The position numbers and the translations under genes were made by a program. Below are positions 52,175 through 58,670 of a stretch of 58,670 nt of DNA, one piece after another. The notes under the pieces were generated by a model. The model did no database searches. It saw nothing but the letters and a program-made list of their open reading frames with translations, and was not told the origin of the DNA. Within the stretch, counting starts at the first letter, position 1; the number at the start of each line of letters is the position of its first letter. This DNA is from Edwardsiella hoshinae NBRC 105699 = ATCC 33379 (GTDB lineage Bacteria > Pseudomonadota > Gammaproteobacteria > Enterobacterales > Enterobacteriaceae): assembly GCF_000474215.1 (NCBI RefSeq), contig NZ_BAUC01000025.1:1-58670 (forward strand), in the 5' to 3' direction.

Positions 52175-53392
52175 ATGACGGGACTTCACGGTAAACGTAT
52201 CCTATTAGGCATCAGCGGTGGAATCGCCGCCTACAAATGTCCGGAAATCGTGCGCCGTCTGCGCGAGCGGGGTGCGGAGGTACGCGTAGTCATGACCTCC
52301 GGAGCACAGGCTTTCATCACTCCTCTTACCCTCCAAGCGGTTTCTGGTCACCCCGTTGCCGACGATCTGTTCGATCCGGCCGCCGAGGCCTCCATGGGGC
52401 ATATTGAGCTGGCTAAGTGGGCCGAGCTGATCTTGTTAGCCCCCGCCACCGCCGATCTGATCGCTCGCTTAGCGGCAGGCATGGCCAATGACCTATTGTC
52501 CACTTTATGCCTTGCCAGCGCTGCCCCCATCGCTGTGGCCCCCGCGATGAATCAACAGATGTACCGCGCGGTCGCCACGCAGGATAATCTGGCGCTCTTA
52601 GCTCGCCGTGGAGCGGCAATCTGGGGACCCGATAACGGTGAACAAGCTTGTGGCGATGTCGGTCCAGGGCGCATGCTAGATCCGCTGACGCTGGTCGAAC
52701 GAATCGATAACCACTTCAGCCAGGCTCATGATCTCGCGGCCTACCGTGTCCTGATCACCGCCGGGCCGACACGTGAAGCGCTGGATCCGGTACGTTTCAT
52801 CAGCAATCACAGCTCTGGCAAGATGGGGTTCGCCATCGCCGAGGCCGCGGCACGACGTGGCGCACAGGTCACCCTGATCAGTGGGCCGGTCACACTAGCG
52901 ACGCCAGCGGGGGTAACTCGCATCGACATTCAGAGCGCTCTGGAGATGCAGGCCGCCGTTGCACACCATGCCACCGAGAGTGATATCTTCATCGCCTGTG
53001 CCGCCGTCGCTGACTACCGAGCACAGCAGATCGCACCAGAGAAAATGAAAAAACAGCAAGGCGATACATTAACGCTGACCTTGGTGAAAAATCCGGATAT
53101 CGTCGCTGGCGTCGCGGCCATGACCACAGCGCGCCCGTTTGTGGTAGGATTTGCCGCCGAAACCCAGAATGTGGAAGAATACGCCAAACAAAAACTGGTA
53201 CGTAAAGGCCTTGACCTGATCTGTGCCAATGATGTTTCACAAGATGGACAGGGTTTCAATAGCGATACTAACGCGTTACATCTGTTTTGGCCCCAGGGTG
53301 ACAAACGGTTGCCGCTCAGCAGTAAATCCCTCCTGGGTAGCGCCTTAATCAATGAGATTGTCAGACACTATGAAGAAAAAAATCGACGTTAA
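52175..53392 (+). CDS. coaBC: Bifunctional phosphopantothenoylcysteine decarboxylase/synthetase
   Basis: CoaBC (Dfp) joins cysteine to 4'-phosphopantothenate using CTP and decarboxylates the product to 4'-phosphopantetheine, the substrate of CoaD nearby. The N-terminal FMN flavoprotein domain shows [40 protein letters not shown] and [14 protein letters not shown]; the C-terminal synthetase domain starts at [20 protein letters not shown]. Start at 52175 gives 405 residues, the family length. The dut start lies 23 nt inside its end. Confidence 0.96.
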   Translation: MTGLHGKRILLGISGGIAAYKCPEIVRRLRERGAEVRVVMTSGAQAFITPLTLQAVSGHPVADDLFDPAAEASMGHIELAKWAELILLAPATADLIARLAAGMANDLLSTLCLASAAPIAVAPAMNQQMYRAVATQDNLALLARRGAAIWGPDNGEQACGDVGPGRMLDPLTLVERIDNHFSQAHDLAAYRVLITAGPTREALDPVRFISNHSSGKMGFAIAEAAARRGAQVTLISGPVTLATPAGVTRIDIQSALEMQAAVAHHATESDIFIACAAVADYRAQQIAPEKMKKQQGDTLTLTLVKNPDIVAGVAAMTTARPFVVGFAAETQNVEEYAKQKLVRKGLDLICANDVSQDGQGFNSDTNALHLFWPQGDKRLPLSSKSLLGSALINEIVRHYEEKNRR

Positions 53393-53828
53393 GATCCTTG
53401 ACGCGCGCATAGGCCAGCAGTTCCCCCTGCCGACCTACGCCACTCCCGGCTCTGCTGGTCTGGATCTCCGAGCCTGTCTGGATAGCGCCGTGGTGCTGGC
53501 TCCAGGCGAAACTACCCTATTACCGACGGGACTGGCTATCCACATCGCCGATCCGTCTCTGGCGGCGATGATCCTACCGCGCTCAGGCTTAGGCCATAAG
53601 CATGGCATCGTTCTGGGCAATCTGGTCGGTCTTATCGACTCCGACTATCAGGGCCAATTGATGATCTCCGTCTGGAACCGTGGACAAACCTCTTTCACCA
53701 TAGAGCCTGGCGAACGCGTCGCACAACTGGTAGTGGTGCCGGTAGTGCAGGCCGATTTTAATTTGGTAGAGTCATTCGAAGACAGCTCGCGTGGTGCAGG
53801 TGGATTCGGCCACTCCGGTCGCCAGTAA
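53370..53828 (+). CDS. dut: dUTP diphosphatase
   Basis: Dut hydrolyses dUTP to dUMP, keeping uracil out of DNA and supplying thymidylate synthesis. The 152-residue trimeric dUTPase has motifs GSAGLDLRA (1), [10 protein letters not shown] (2), [11 protein letters not shown] (3), [12 protein letters not shown] (4) and the C-terminal [10 protein letters not shown] (5). I start at [13 protein letters not shown] (53370), overlapping coaBC by 23 nt, the arrangement of the E. coli dfp-dut operon. Confidence 0.97.
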   Translation: MKKKIDVKILDARIGQQFPLPTYATPGSAGLDLRACLDSAVVLAPGETTLLPTGLAIHIADPSLAAMILPRSGLGHKHGIVLGNLVGLIDSDYQGQLMISVWNRGQTSFTIEPGERVAQLVVVPVVQADFNLVESFEDSSRGAGGFGHSGRQ

Positions 53829-53938
53829 TCCGTCGCACGCAACGCTATCAAGCCAAATCACACCGTCGCACTTCATTGCGGCGGTGTCTGTTGTGGGGAA
53901 TCCGTTTTCGCCGTTTAGCAAGGGTCTTGTCAGGCATG

Positions 53939-54532
53939 GCAGAAAAAGAAAATACGAAAAGGAACCGTCGTGAAGAGATTTTGCAGGCACTCGCGCAAAT
54001 GCTCGAATCCAGCGATGGCAGCCAACGCATCACTACGGCAAAGCTGGCGGCTAACGTCGGCGTATCAGAAGCCGCGCTTTATCGCCATTTTCCCAGTAAA
54101 ACACGGATGTTCGACAGTCTCATCGAGTTTATCGAAGACTCGCTCATCTCGCGGATTAACCTTATCCTGCAAGATGAGAAAGACACCTTCAATCGGCTTC
54201 GTCTGATTCTGTTGCTAATCCTAGGCTTTGCCGAGCGTAATCCTGGACTGACCCGCATCATGACCGGTCATGCGCTGATGTTCGAACAGGATCGCCTACA
54301 GGGCCGCATCAATCAGCTGTTTGAGCGCATCGAAGCACAGCTACGCCAAGTACTGAAAGAGCGACGCCTACGGGAAGGCAATACCTTTACTCACGACGAA
54401 ACCTTGCTGGCCAGCCAATTACTGGCATTCTGCGAAGGAATGCTATCGCGTTTTGTCCGCTCCGAGTTTCGCTACCGCCCGACGCAAGAGTTTGATACGC
54501 GTTGGCCATTGCTAGCCAGCCAGCTGCAATGA
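53939..54532 (+). CDS. slmA: Nucleoid occlusion factor SlmA
   Basis: SlmA is a TetR-family DNA-binding protein that binds chromosomal SBS sites and disrupts FtsZ polymers over the nucleoid. The 197-residue protein starts [17 protein letters not shown] and has the [25 protein letters not shown] at about 43-64, then [26 protein letters not shown]. The open frame reaches 21 codons further upstream, but similarity fixes 53939. It lies 110 nt after dut and converges on pyrE. Confidence 0.97.
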   Translation, partial: AEKENTKRNRREEILQALAQMLESSDGSQRITTAKLAANVGVSEAALYRHFPSKTRMFDSLIEFIEDSLISRINLILQDEKDTFNRLRLILLLILGFAERNPGLTRIMTGHALMFEQDRLQGRINQLFERIEAQLRQVLKERRLREGNTFTHDETLLASQLLAFCEGMLSRFVRSEFRYRPTQEFDTRWPLLASQLQ

Positions 54533-54538
54533 TACACG

Positions 54539-54562
54539 GCAGGCCACCAATAGGTGGCCTGC
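54539..54562. terminator. Hairpin between slmA and pyrE
   Basis: GCAGGCCACC and GGTGGCCTGC make a perfect 10-bp stem with an AATA loop between convergent genes. Neither flank has a real T tract, so the terminator call rests on symmetry and position. Confidence 0.55.
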
Positions 54563-54569
54563 ATCTAAC

Positions 54570-55211
54570 TCATACGCCATGTTGGGCGCGATACGCCTTA
54601 ACCGCAGCCAAATGCGGCGCCATCTCCGGTTGCTCCTCCAGATAATGGATCAGATCGCTTAATGTGATGATAGAAATCACCCGACAGCCATAATCGCGTT
54701 CGACCTCCTGGATCGCGGACAATGCTTCACGGCCGCGCTCCTGGCGATCGAGGGAGATCAGTACCCCAGCCAGCGCCGCACCGTTTGCTTGAATCAGGGT
54801 CATCGACTCACGAATAGCGGTACCGGCGGTGATCACATCATCCACCAACATCACCCGCCCCTGGAGAGGGCTACCGACCAAGGTCCCACCCTCACCATGA
54901 TCCTTCGCCTCTTTACGGTTAAAACAGTAAGGAACATCCAGATCATGATGCTCGGCTAACGCCACAGCCGTCGTGGTAGCGATCGGTATCCCTTTATATG
55001 CCGGTCCGAACAGTACATCGAATGCGATACCGCTATCGGCCAGCGCCTCCGCGTAAAAGCGCCCCAGCAGCGCCAGATCACGCCCGGTATTAAACAACCC
55101 TGCGTTAAAGAAATAGGGGCTGGTACGCCCCGATTTCAGCGTGAACTCGCCGAACTTAAGAACCTGTTTGCTAAGTGCGAATTCAATAAAACGGCGCTGA
55201 TAGGCCTTCAT
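54570..55211 (-). CDS. pyrE: Orotate phosphoribosyltransferase
   Basis: PyrE combines orotate and PRPP to give OMP in pyrimidine synthesis. The 213-residue protein has the PRPP-binding motif [28 protein letters not shown] and [14 protein letters not shown] start at [16 protein letters not shown] (55211), preceded by AAGGAG, not the in-frame codon five upstream. Expression is likely controlled by the UTP-sensitive attenuator between rph and pyrE. Confidence 0.97.
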   Translation of the reverse strand: MKAYQRRFIEFALSKQVLKFGEFTLKSGRTSPYFFNAGLFNTGRDLALLGRFYAEALADSGIAFDVLFGPAYKGIPIATTTAVALAEHHDLDVPYCFNRKEAKDHGEGGTLVGSPLQGRVMLVDDVITAGTAIRESMTLIQANGAALAGVLISLDRQERGREALSAIQEVERDYGCRVISIITLSDLIHYLEEQPEMAPHLAAVKAYRAQHGV

Positions 55212-55261
55212 ACATTTCTCCTTCAAAGTCTGTGAACACCAGAGATGCCCATCTCTCGGGC

Positions 55262-55289
55262 AAAAAAAAGGCGACTAATACAGTCGCCT
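55262..55289 (-). terminator. pyrE attenuator
   Basis: On the minus strand AGGCGACT and AGTCGCCT form an 8-bp stem with a GTATT loop and a following T8 run, starting 5 nt after the rph stop and 50 nt before pyrE. In E. coli coupled translation of rph at low UTP lets polymerase pass this terminator. The layout here is the same, with an intact rph. Confidence 0.88.
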
Positions 55290-55294
55290 AAAAA

Positions 55295-56011
55295 TCATTG
55301 TGCTAGCGCCGCCTTCTGCGCCTGGATGATCTGACTTATACCATCTTTGGCTAACGCCAAGAGCGTCAATAATTCCTCATGGCTAAATGGCTCACCCTCC
55401 GCAGTGCCCTGCACTTCGATCATTCGGCCATCTTCCATCATCACCACATTCATATCGGTTTCGGCGGCCGAGTCTTCTACATACTCCAGATCACATAACG
55501 CCTCGCCAGCAACGATGCCAACCGATACAGCGGCGACCATTCCTTTCAATGGGTTCACTTTTAACTTACCGGCCACAACCAGAGCGTTCAATGCATCGGC
55601 TAATGCCACACAAGCACCTGTGATGGATGCAGTGCGCGTACCACCGTCCGCCTGGATCACGTCGCAGTCTAAGGTAATAGTGAATTCACCCAATTTCTTC
55701 AGATCTACCGCTGCTCGCAGCGACCGAGCGATCAGCCGTTGGATCTCCATGGTACGGCCGCCCTGCTTGCCCTTGGCCGCCTCACGCGCCATGCGGCTGT
55801 GGGTAGAGCGAGGTAGCATGCCATACTCTGCGGTAACCCAGCCTTGGCCCTGACCTTTCAAAAAGCGCGGCACTCCCTCGTCGACGCTGGCGGTACATAG
55901 CACCTTAGTATCGCCAAACTCCACCAGTACGGAGCCTTCCGCATGCTTGGTATAATGGCGAGTCAAACGCAGTGGACGGATCTGTCCGGCTGCTCGGCCT
56001 TCTGGACGCAT
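55295..56011 (-). CDS. rph: Ribonuclease PH (full length)
   Basis: Rph is a phosphorolytic 3'-exoribonuclease that trims tRNA 3' ends. The 238-residue protein shows [44 protein letters not shown], the arginine-rich RSLRAAVDL and [18 protein letters not shown]. Length equals wild-type Rph; E. coli K-12 has a frameshift near the end that harms pyrE expression, and no such lesion exists here. It is the first gene of rph-pyrE and divergent from yicC. Confidence 0.97.
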   Translation of the reverse strand: MRPEGRAAGQIRPLRLTRHYTKHAEGSVLVEFGDTKVLCTASVDEGVPRFLKGQGQGWVTAEYGMLPRSTHSRMAREAAKGKQGGRTMEIQRLIARSLRAAVDLKKLGEFTITLDCDVIQADGGTRTASITGACVALADALNALVVAGKLKVNPLKGMVAAVSVGIVAGEALCDLEYVEDSAAETDMNVVMMEDGRMIEVQGTAEGEPFSHEELLTLLALAKDGISQIIQAQKAALAQ

Positions 56012-56143
56012 AAGCTCATCTCCGCAGGTAATACAGTAATCGGCTGCGCATTATACGGCCTTCATCCGCTTATGCCTATCACGCAGGACGCCACGGGGCT
56101 ATAATCCCGACAACACACACCGTTTTAGTAATAGGCAGGCACT

Positions 56144-57007
56144 ATGATCCGTAGCATGACCGCTTACGCCCGACGCGAAGTCAAGGGTAACTGGGGCAGC
56201 GCAGCCTGGGAGCTGCGCTCAGTCAACCAACGCTATCTGGAAACCTATATCCGTCTTCCGGAGCAATTTCGAAGCCTGGAGCCGGTGATCCGTGAGCGCC
56301 TGCGCACCCGTCTGACCCGCGGTAAGGTCGAGTGTAACCTGCGTTTCGAACTCGATCCCAGCGCACAAAGCGCGCTCATCCTCAACGAAAACCTGGCTAA
56401 ACAGCTGGTTGAAGCAGCCAACTGGGTCAAACTCCAGAGCGACGAAGGCGAGATCAATCCGTTGGACGTACTGCGTTGGCCTGGCGTAATGGCTGCCGCC
56501 GAGCAGGATCTGGATGCCATCAGCAGCGAACTGCTGAGCGCTCTGGATAGCACTATCGATGACTTCATCGACGCGCGTGAGCGTGAAGGTGGTGCCCTCA
56601 AAGCATTAATCGAACAACGCCTCGACGCCGTCTCTGTCGAGGTTGCCAAGGTGCGTACCCGGATGCCTGAGATCCTTCAATGGCAACGTGAGCGTCTGGT
56701 TAGCAAGCTAGAAGAGGCTCAAGTCCAACTCGAGAACAATCGTCTGGAGCAAGAGCTAGTACTGATGGCCCAACGTATCGATGTGGCTGAAGAACTGGAT
56801 CGCTTAGACGCACATGTCAAAGAAACCTATGCCATCCTGAAGAAGAAAGAGGCCGTTGGACGCCGCCTGGATTTCATGATGCAAGAGTTCAATCGCGAAT
56901 CGAATACCTTGGCCTCCAAGTCAATCAACGCCGATATCACCGCTTCGGCCATTGAACTGAAAGTCTTGATCGAGCAGATGCGCGAGCAGATCCAGAATAT
57001 CGAATAA
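56144..57007 (+). CDS. yicC: YicC family endoribonuclease
   Basis: YicC/YloC proteins are now regarded as endoribonucleases affecting small-RNA and mRNA turnover. The 287-residue protein begins MIRSMTAYARREVKGNWGSAAWELRSVNQRYLE, has a central acidic helical region, and ends with GRRLDFMMQEFNRESNTLASKS plus a coiled-coil-like LKVLIEQMREQIQNIE, all typical. It lies 132 nt from rph. In E. coli it is followed by dinD-region genes; here maoP comes next. Confidence 0.94.
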   Translation: MIRSMTAYARREVKGNWGSAAWELRSVNQRYLETYIRLPEQFRSLEPVIRERLRTRLTRGKVECNLRFELDPSAQSALILNENLAKQLVEAANWVKLQSDEGEINPLDVLRWPGVMAAAEQDLDAISSELLSALDSTIDDFIDAREREGGALKALIEQRLDAVSVEVAKVRTRMPEILQWQRERLVSKLEEAQVQLENNRLEQELVLMAQRIDVAEELDRLDAHVKETYAILKKKEAVGRRLDFMMQEFNRESNTLASKSINADITASAIELKVLIEQMREQIQNIE

Positions 57008-57029
57008 AACCATCTCACCCGCGATGCGA

Positions 57030-57049
57030 GGCCCTGAACATGCAGGGCC
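57030..57049 (+). terminator. Hairpin after yicC
   Basis: GGCCCTG and CAGGGCC pair with an AACATG loop 22 nt after the yicC stop. No T run follows, so it is only a possible terminator or 3' stabiliser. Confidence 0.4.
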
Positions 57050-57057
57050 AGGGTTCC

Positions 57058-57095
57058 TGGCGCTATCACATGTTATACGACGTCATCTAGCGCCA
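57058..57095. repeat. Perfect 8-bp inverted repeat at the yicC-maoP junction
   Basis: TGGCGCTA (57058-57065) and TAGCGCCA (57088-57095) are exact inverted copies with a 22-nt spacer. They lie in the 189-nt gap that forms one junction of the gene-order change relative to E. coli. The pair could be a hairpin, a protein-binding dyad or chance; it does not resemble an IS end, and no target duplication is evident. Confidence 0.45.
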
Positions 57096-57110
57096 ATCCC
57101 AGACTGCCCC

Positions 57111-57147
57111 AAAAAAAACACCCTACCAGCATACTGCGCGTAGGGTG
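57111..57147 (-). terminator. Terminator after maoP
   Basis: On the minus strand CACCCTAC pairs with GTAGGGTG, with a small inner CAG/CTG stem, followed by eight T residues. It lies 49 nt downstream of the maoP stop and is a convincing intrinsic terminator. Confidence 0.85.
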
Positions 57148-57196
57148 ATGTTACGCTTCTCACTTATTGATCTGAGTAAGATAACTCGGCAACCGA

Positions 57197-57535
57197 TTAA
57201 TCGTCAGACTCGGTATAATCCTCAGCACCTTCCATCTGTGGTTTACCGCCGGAGAGCGTGTGAAAACGCTTCGGGCGGCGGATACGGGTCACGTACTTCG
57301 CCCAGACTTTCTCAGCCTCGGTTGCCGGCTGACGCTCACCACGACATACGGCAACAAACAGCGCCTCTTCATCCGTCTGAGCCTCGCGGGTTCCGAGATC
57401 TAATTCATTAAATGCATACCCAAAGCGCTCAAGTAACTGAGCCTCTTTGATGGTGAAATCACCATGGCGTGAAAAACCACGCGGATAGTGCTTGTTATCA
57501 AAGAAACGATGAGTGGTATGGAAGCTTTCCGGCAT
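57197..57535 (-). CDS. maoP: Ori macrodomain organisation protein MaoP
   Basis: MaoP (YifE) with its DNA site maoS constrains the Ori macrodomain in E. coli. The 112-residue protein, [20 protein letters not shown] at the start and [22 protein letters not shown] at the end, is very close to E. coli YifE in length and sequence. The C terminus is strongly acidic. It is divergent from hdfR, as in E. coli, but its other neighbour is yicC rather than yifB. Confidence 0.95.
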   Translation of the reverse strand: MPESFHTTHRFFDNKHYPRGFSRHGDFTIKEAQLLERFGYAFNELDLGTREAQTDEEALFVAVCRGERQPATEAEKVWAKYVTRIRRPKRFHTLSGGKPQMEGAEDYTESDD

Positions 57536-57654
57536 CTGACACGCTCCTAATTCTCTATGGCCGTGCTATTTATGGCGCGGAGTATTAGATAGGCTTGACA
57601 AGCTGTAAAACAAAACATTTAAATCATGATGATAAAAATTTTTGCAGGTGAATC
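57536..57654. promoter_or_regulatory. Divergent maoP-hdfR control region
   Basis: This 119-nt A/T-rich gap must contain both promoters. In E. coli the maoS site lies next to maoP, so it is expected here, but I cannot identify it by eye. An AATCATGATGAT stretch near 57622-57633 and TTGACA near 57593-57598 are the only eye-catching words; the latter reads towards hdfR. Confidence 0.4.
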
Positions 57655-58491
57655 GTGGATACCGAATTACTCAAAACCTTTTTGGAAGTCAGCCGTACCC
57701 GCCACTTCGGCAAAGCCGCTGAATCACTGTACCTGACACAATCTGCTGTCAGTTTCCGCATTCGTCAGTTGGAGAATCAAGTAGGTACCGAGCTATTCAC
57801 CCGTCACCGAAATAATATCCAACTGACCCCCGCTGGCCAGAAGCTCGTACCCTATGCCGAAGATTTGATGAACACCTGGCTGCTCGCCAAACAGGAGATG
57901 ATTAACGCTGGCCAGTATAAAGCCTTCTCCGTCGGGGCACCGACTCTGCTCTGGGAGTCAGTACTCGTGGACTGGTTACCACAGCTGTATCAAGATAATC
58001 CGAGCTTACAGTTAGAAATACGCAGCGGTCAGCGCCACACGCATATCCGTCAATTACATGAGCGTCATCTGGATCTGTTGATCGCCACTGAAATTCCCAA
58101 GGCCGATGAATTCAGCAGTGAGCAAGTTGGTACGTTCTCTCTTGCGTTGTATGCCAGTTGTGATAGCACACCGAAAAAATCACAGCCTTTCATCCAACTC
58201 GACTGGGGAGCAGACTTCCACTCTCGCCACACGTCCGCAAGCCATAGCATGCCGCCTTTGTTAGAGAGTAATTCACTATTGATTGCCGAACGAATACTGC
58301 GTCAAACGCACGCTAGCGCGTTTTTCCCTGAAACCTGGGCCATGAGAAGCGGAAAAGGATTAAAACGCGTAGAGCTGGCCGAGAGGCTAATCAGACCGGT
58401 CTACGCTATTTGGTTACATAATAGTGATCGTCAAGAGGAGATCGCGCAGATGGTGGATTCCCTCCCTCCCCTGTTCACCAGCAGTGCCTGA
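57655..58491 (+). CDS. hdfR: LysR-type regulator HdfR
   Basis: HdfR represses flhDC and activates gltBD in E. coli. The 278-residue protein has the LysR HTH MDTELLKTFLEVSRTRHFGKAAESLYLTQSAVSFRIRQLENQ, with the helix-turn-helix at about 18-37, nearly identical to E. coli HdfR; the effector domain is much less conserved, for instance HSRHTSASHSMPPLLESNS. The start is a GTG (translated as Met) after GCAGGTGA. It converges on trpT across a shared terminator. Confidence 0.93.
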   Translation: MDTELLKTFLEVSRTRHFGKAAESLYLTQSAVSFRIRQLENQVGTELFTRHRNNIQLTPAGQKLVPYAEDLMNTWLLAKQEMINAGQYKAFSVGAPTLLWESVLVDWLPQLYQDNPSLQLEIRSGQRHTHIRQLHERHLDLLIATEIPKADEFSSEQVGTFSLALYASCDSTPKKSQPFIQLDWGADFHSRHTSASHSMPPLLESNSLLIAERILRQTHASAFFPETWAMRSGKGLKRVELAERLIRPVYAIWLHNSDRQEEIAQMVDSLPPLFTSSA

Positions 58492-58558
58492 TGGGACTGC
58501 TGGGACTGCTGGGCGATGATAAGAAATGGCTATTGATAGTAAGGGCACGACGAAAACA

Positions 58559-58590
58559 AAAAAGCCTTCTGTTTTCACAGAAGGCTTTTT
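58559..58590. terminator. Bidirectional terminator between hdfR and trpT
   Basis: AAAAAGCCTTCTG and CAGAAGGCTTTTT form a 13-bp stem with a TTTTCA loop. The A and T arms give a T tract in both directions, so it can end hdfR on the plus strand and the tRNA operon on the minus strand. Confidence 0.9.
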
Positions 58591-58593
58591 ATC

Positions 58594-58669
<76 letters not shown>

Positions 58670-58670
58670 A

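Noticed and set aside
57058-57147. An insertion-sequence remnant at the yicC-maoP junction
   Set aside because: There is no transposase fragment, no terminal repeat of IS type and no target duplication; the arms are only 8 bp.

Overview
The window is a chromosomal segment of a gamma-proteobacterium of the order Enterobacterales. Nearly every gene has a close counterpart in Escherichia coli, usually in the same local order, but protein divergence, the moderately high G+C and a Klebsiella/Serratia-like lipopolysaccharide (LPS) core locus (wabG, waaE, a WabN-like deacetylase) rule out E. coli itself. A member of Hafniaceae such as Edwardsiella is my best guess. That is an inference from gene content, not a database match.

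Layout. (1) 1-13300, minus strand: tRNA-His and tRNA-Arg(CCG) behind a GC-discriminator promoter, then the complete enterobacterial common antigen (ECA) operon wecA-wzzE-wecB-wecC-rffG-rffH-wecD-wecE-wzxE-wecF-wzyE-wecG, mostly with overlapping genes. (2) 13490-21050: rho, trxA, rhlB-gppA, rep and ppiC. (3) 21078-30390: isoleucine/valine biosynthesis, ilvC with its divergent activator ilvY, then ilvL-G-M-E-D-A with a Val/Ile/Leu-rich leader peptide and attenuator; ilvG is intact. (4) 30821-34640: yifB, then kbl-tdh for threonine catabolism. (5) 34943-49266: LPS inner and outer core synthesis (hldD, waaF, waaC, a GT2, waaL, two GT4s, an inverted deacetylase, waaQ, wabG, a GT4, waaA, waaE). Three genes here are strikingly AT-rich and look acquired. 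(6) 49263-57007: coaD, mutM, rpmG-rpmB, radC, coaBC-dut, slmA, pyrE-rph and yicC. (7) 57197-58670: maoP, hdfR and tRNA-Trp.

How the parts fit. Two polysaccharide pathways dominate: ECA built on undecaprenyl phosphate, and lipid A-core to which WaaL joins O antigen. The core genes suggest acidity from a uronic acid added by WabG rather than from heptose phosphates, because no waaP or waaY kinase gene is present. The large-scale order differs from E. coli: there yifB and maoP are neighbours, whereas here the kbl/tdh-to-yicC block (about 25 kb) lies between them.

No unmistakable new system is visible. The best leads are the core locus with its unassigned glycosyltransferases and inverted deacetylase, a branched hairpin with a U tract upstream of rep, a long structured leader before rpmB, and the repeat-rich junction between yicC and maoP.
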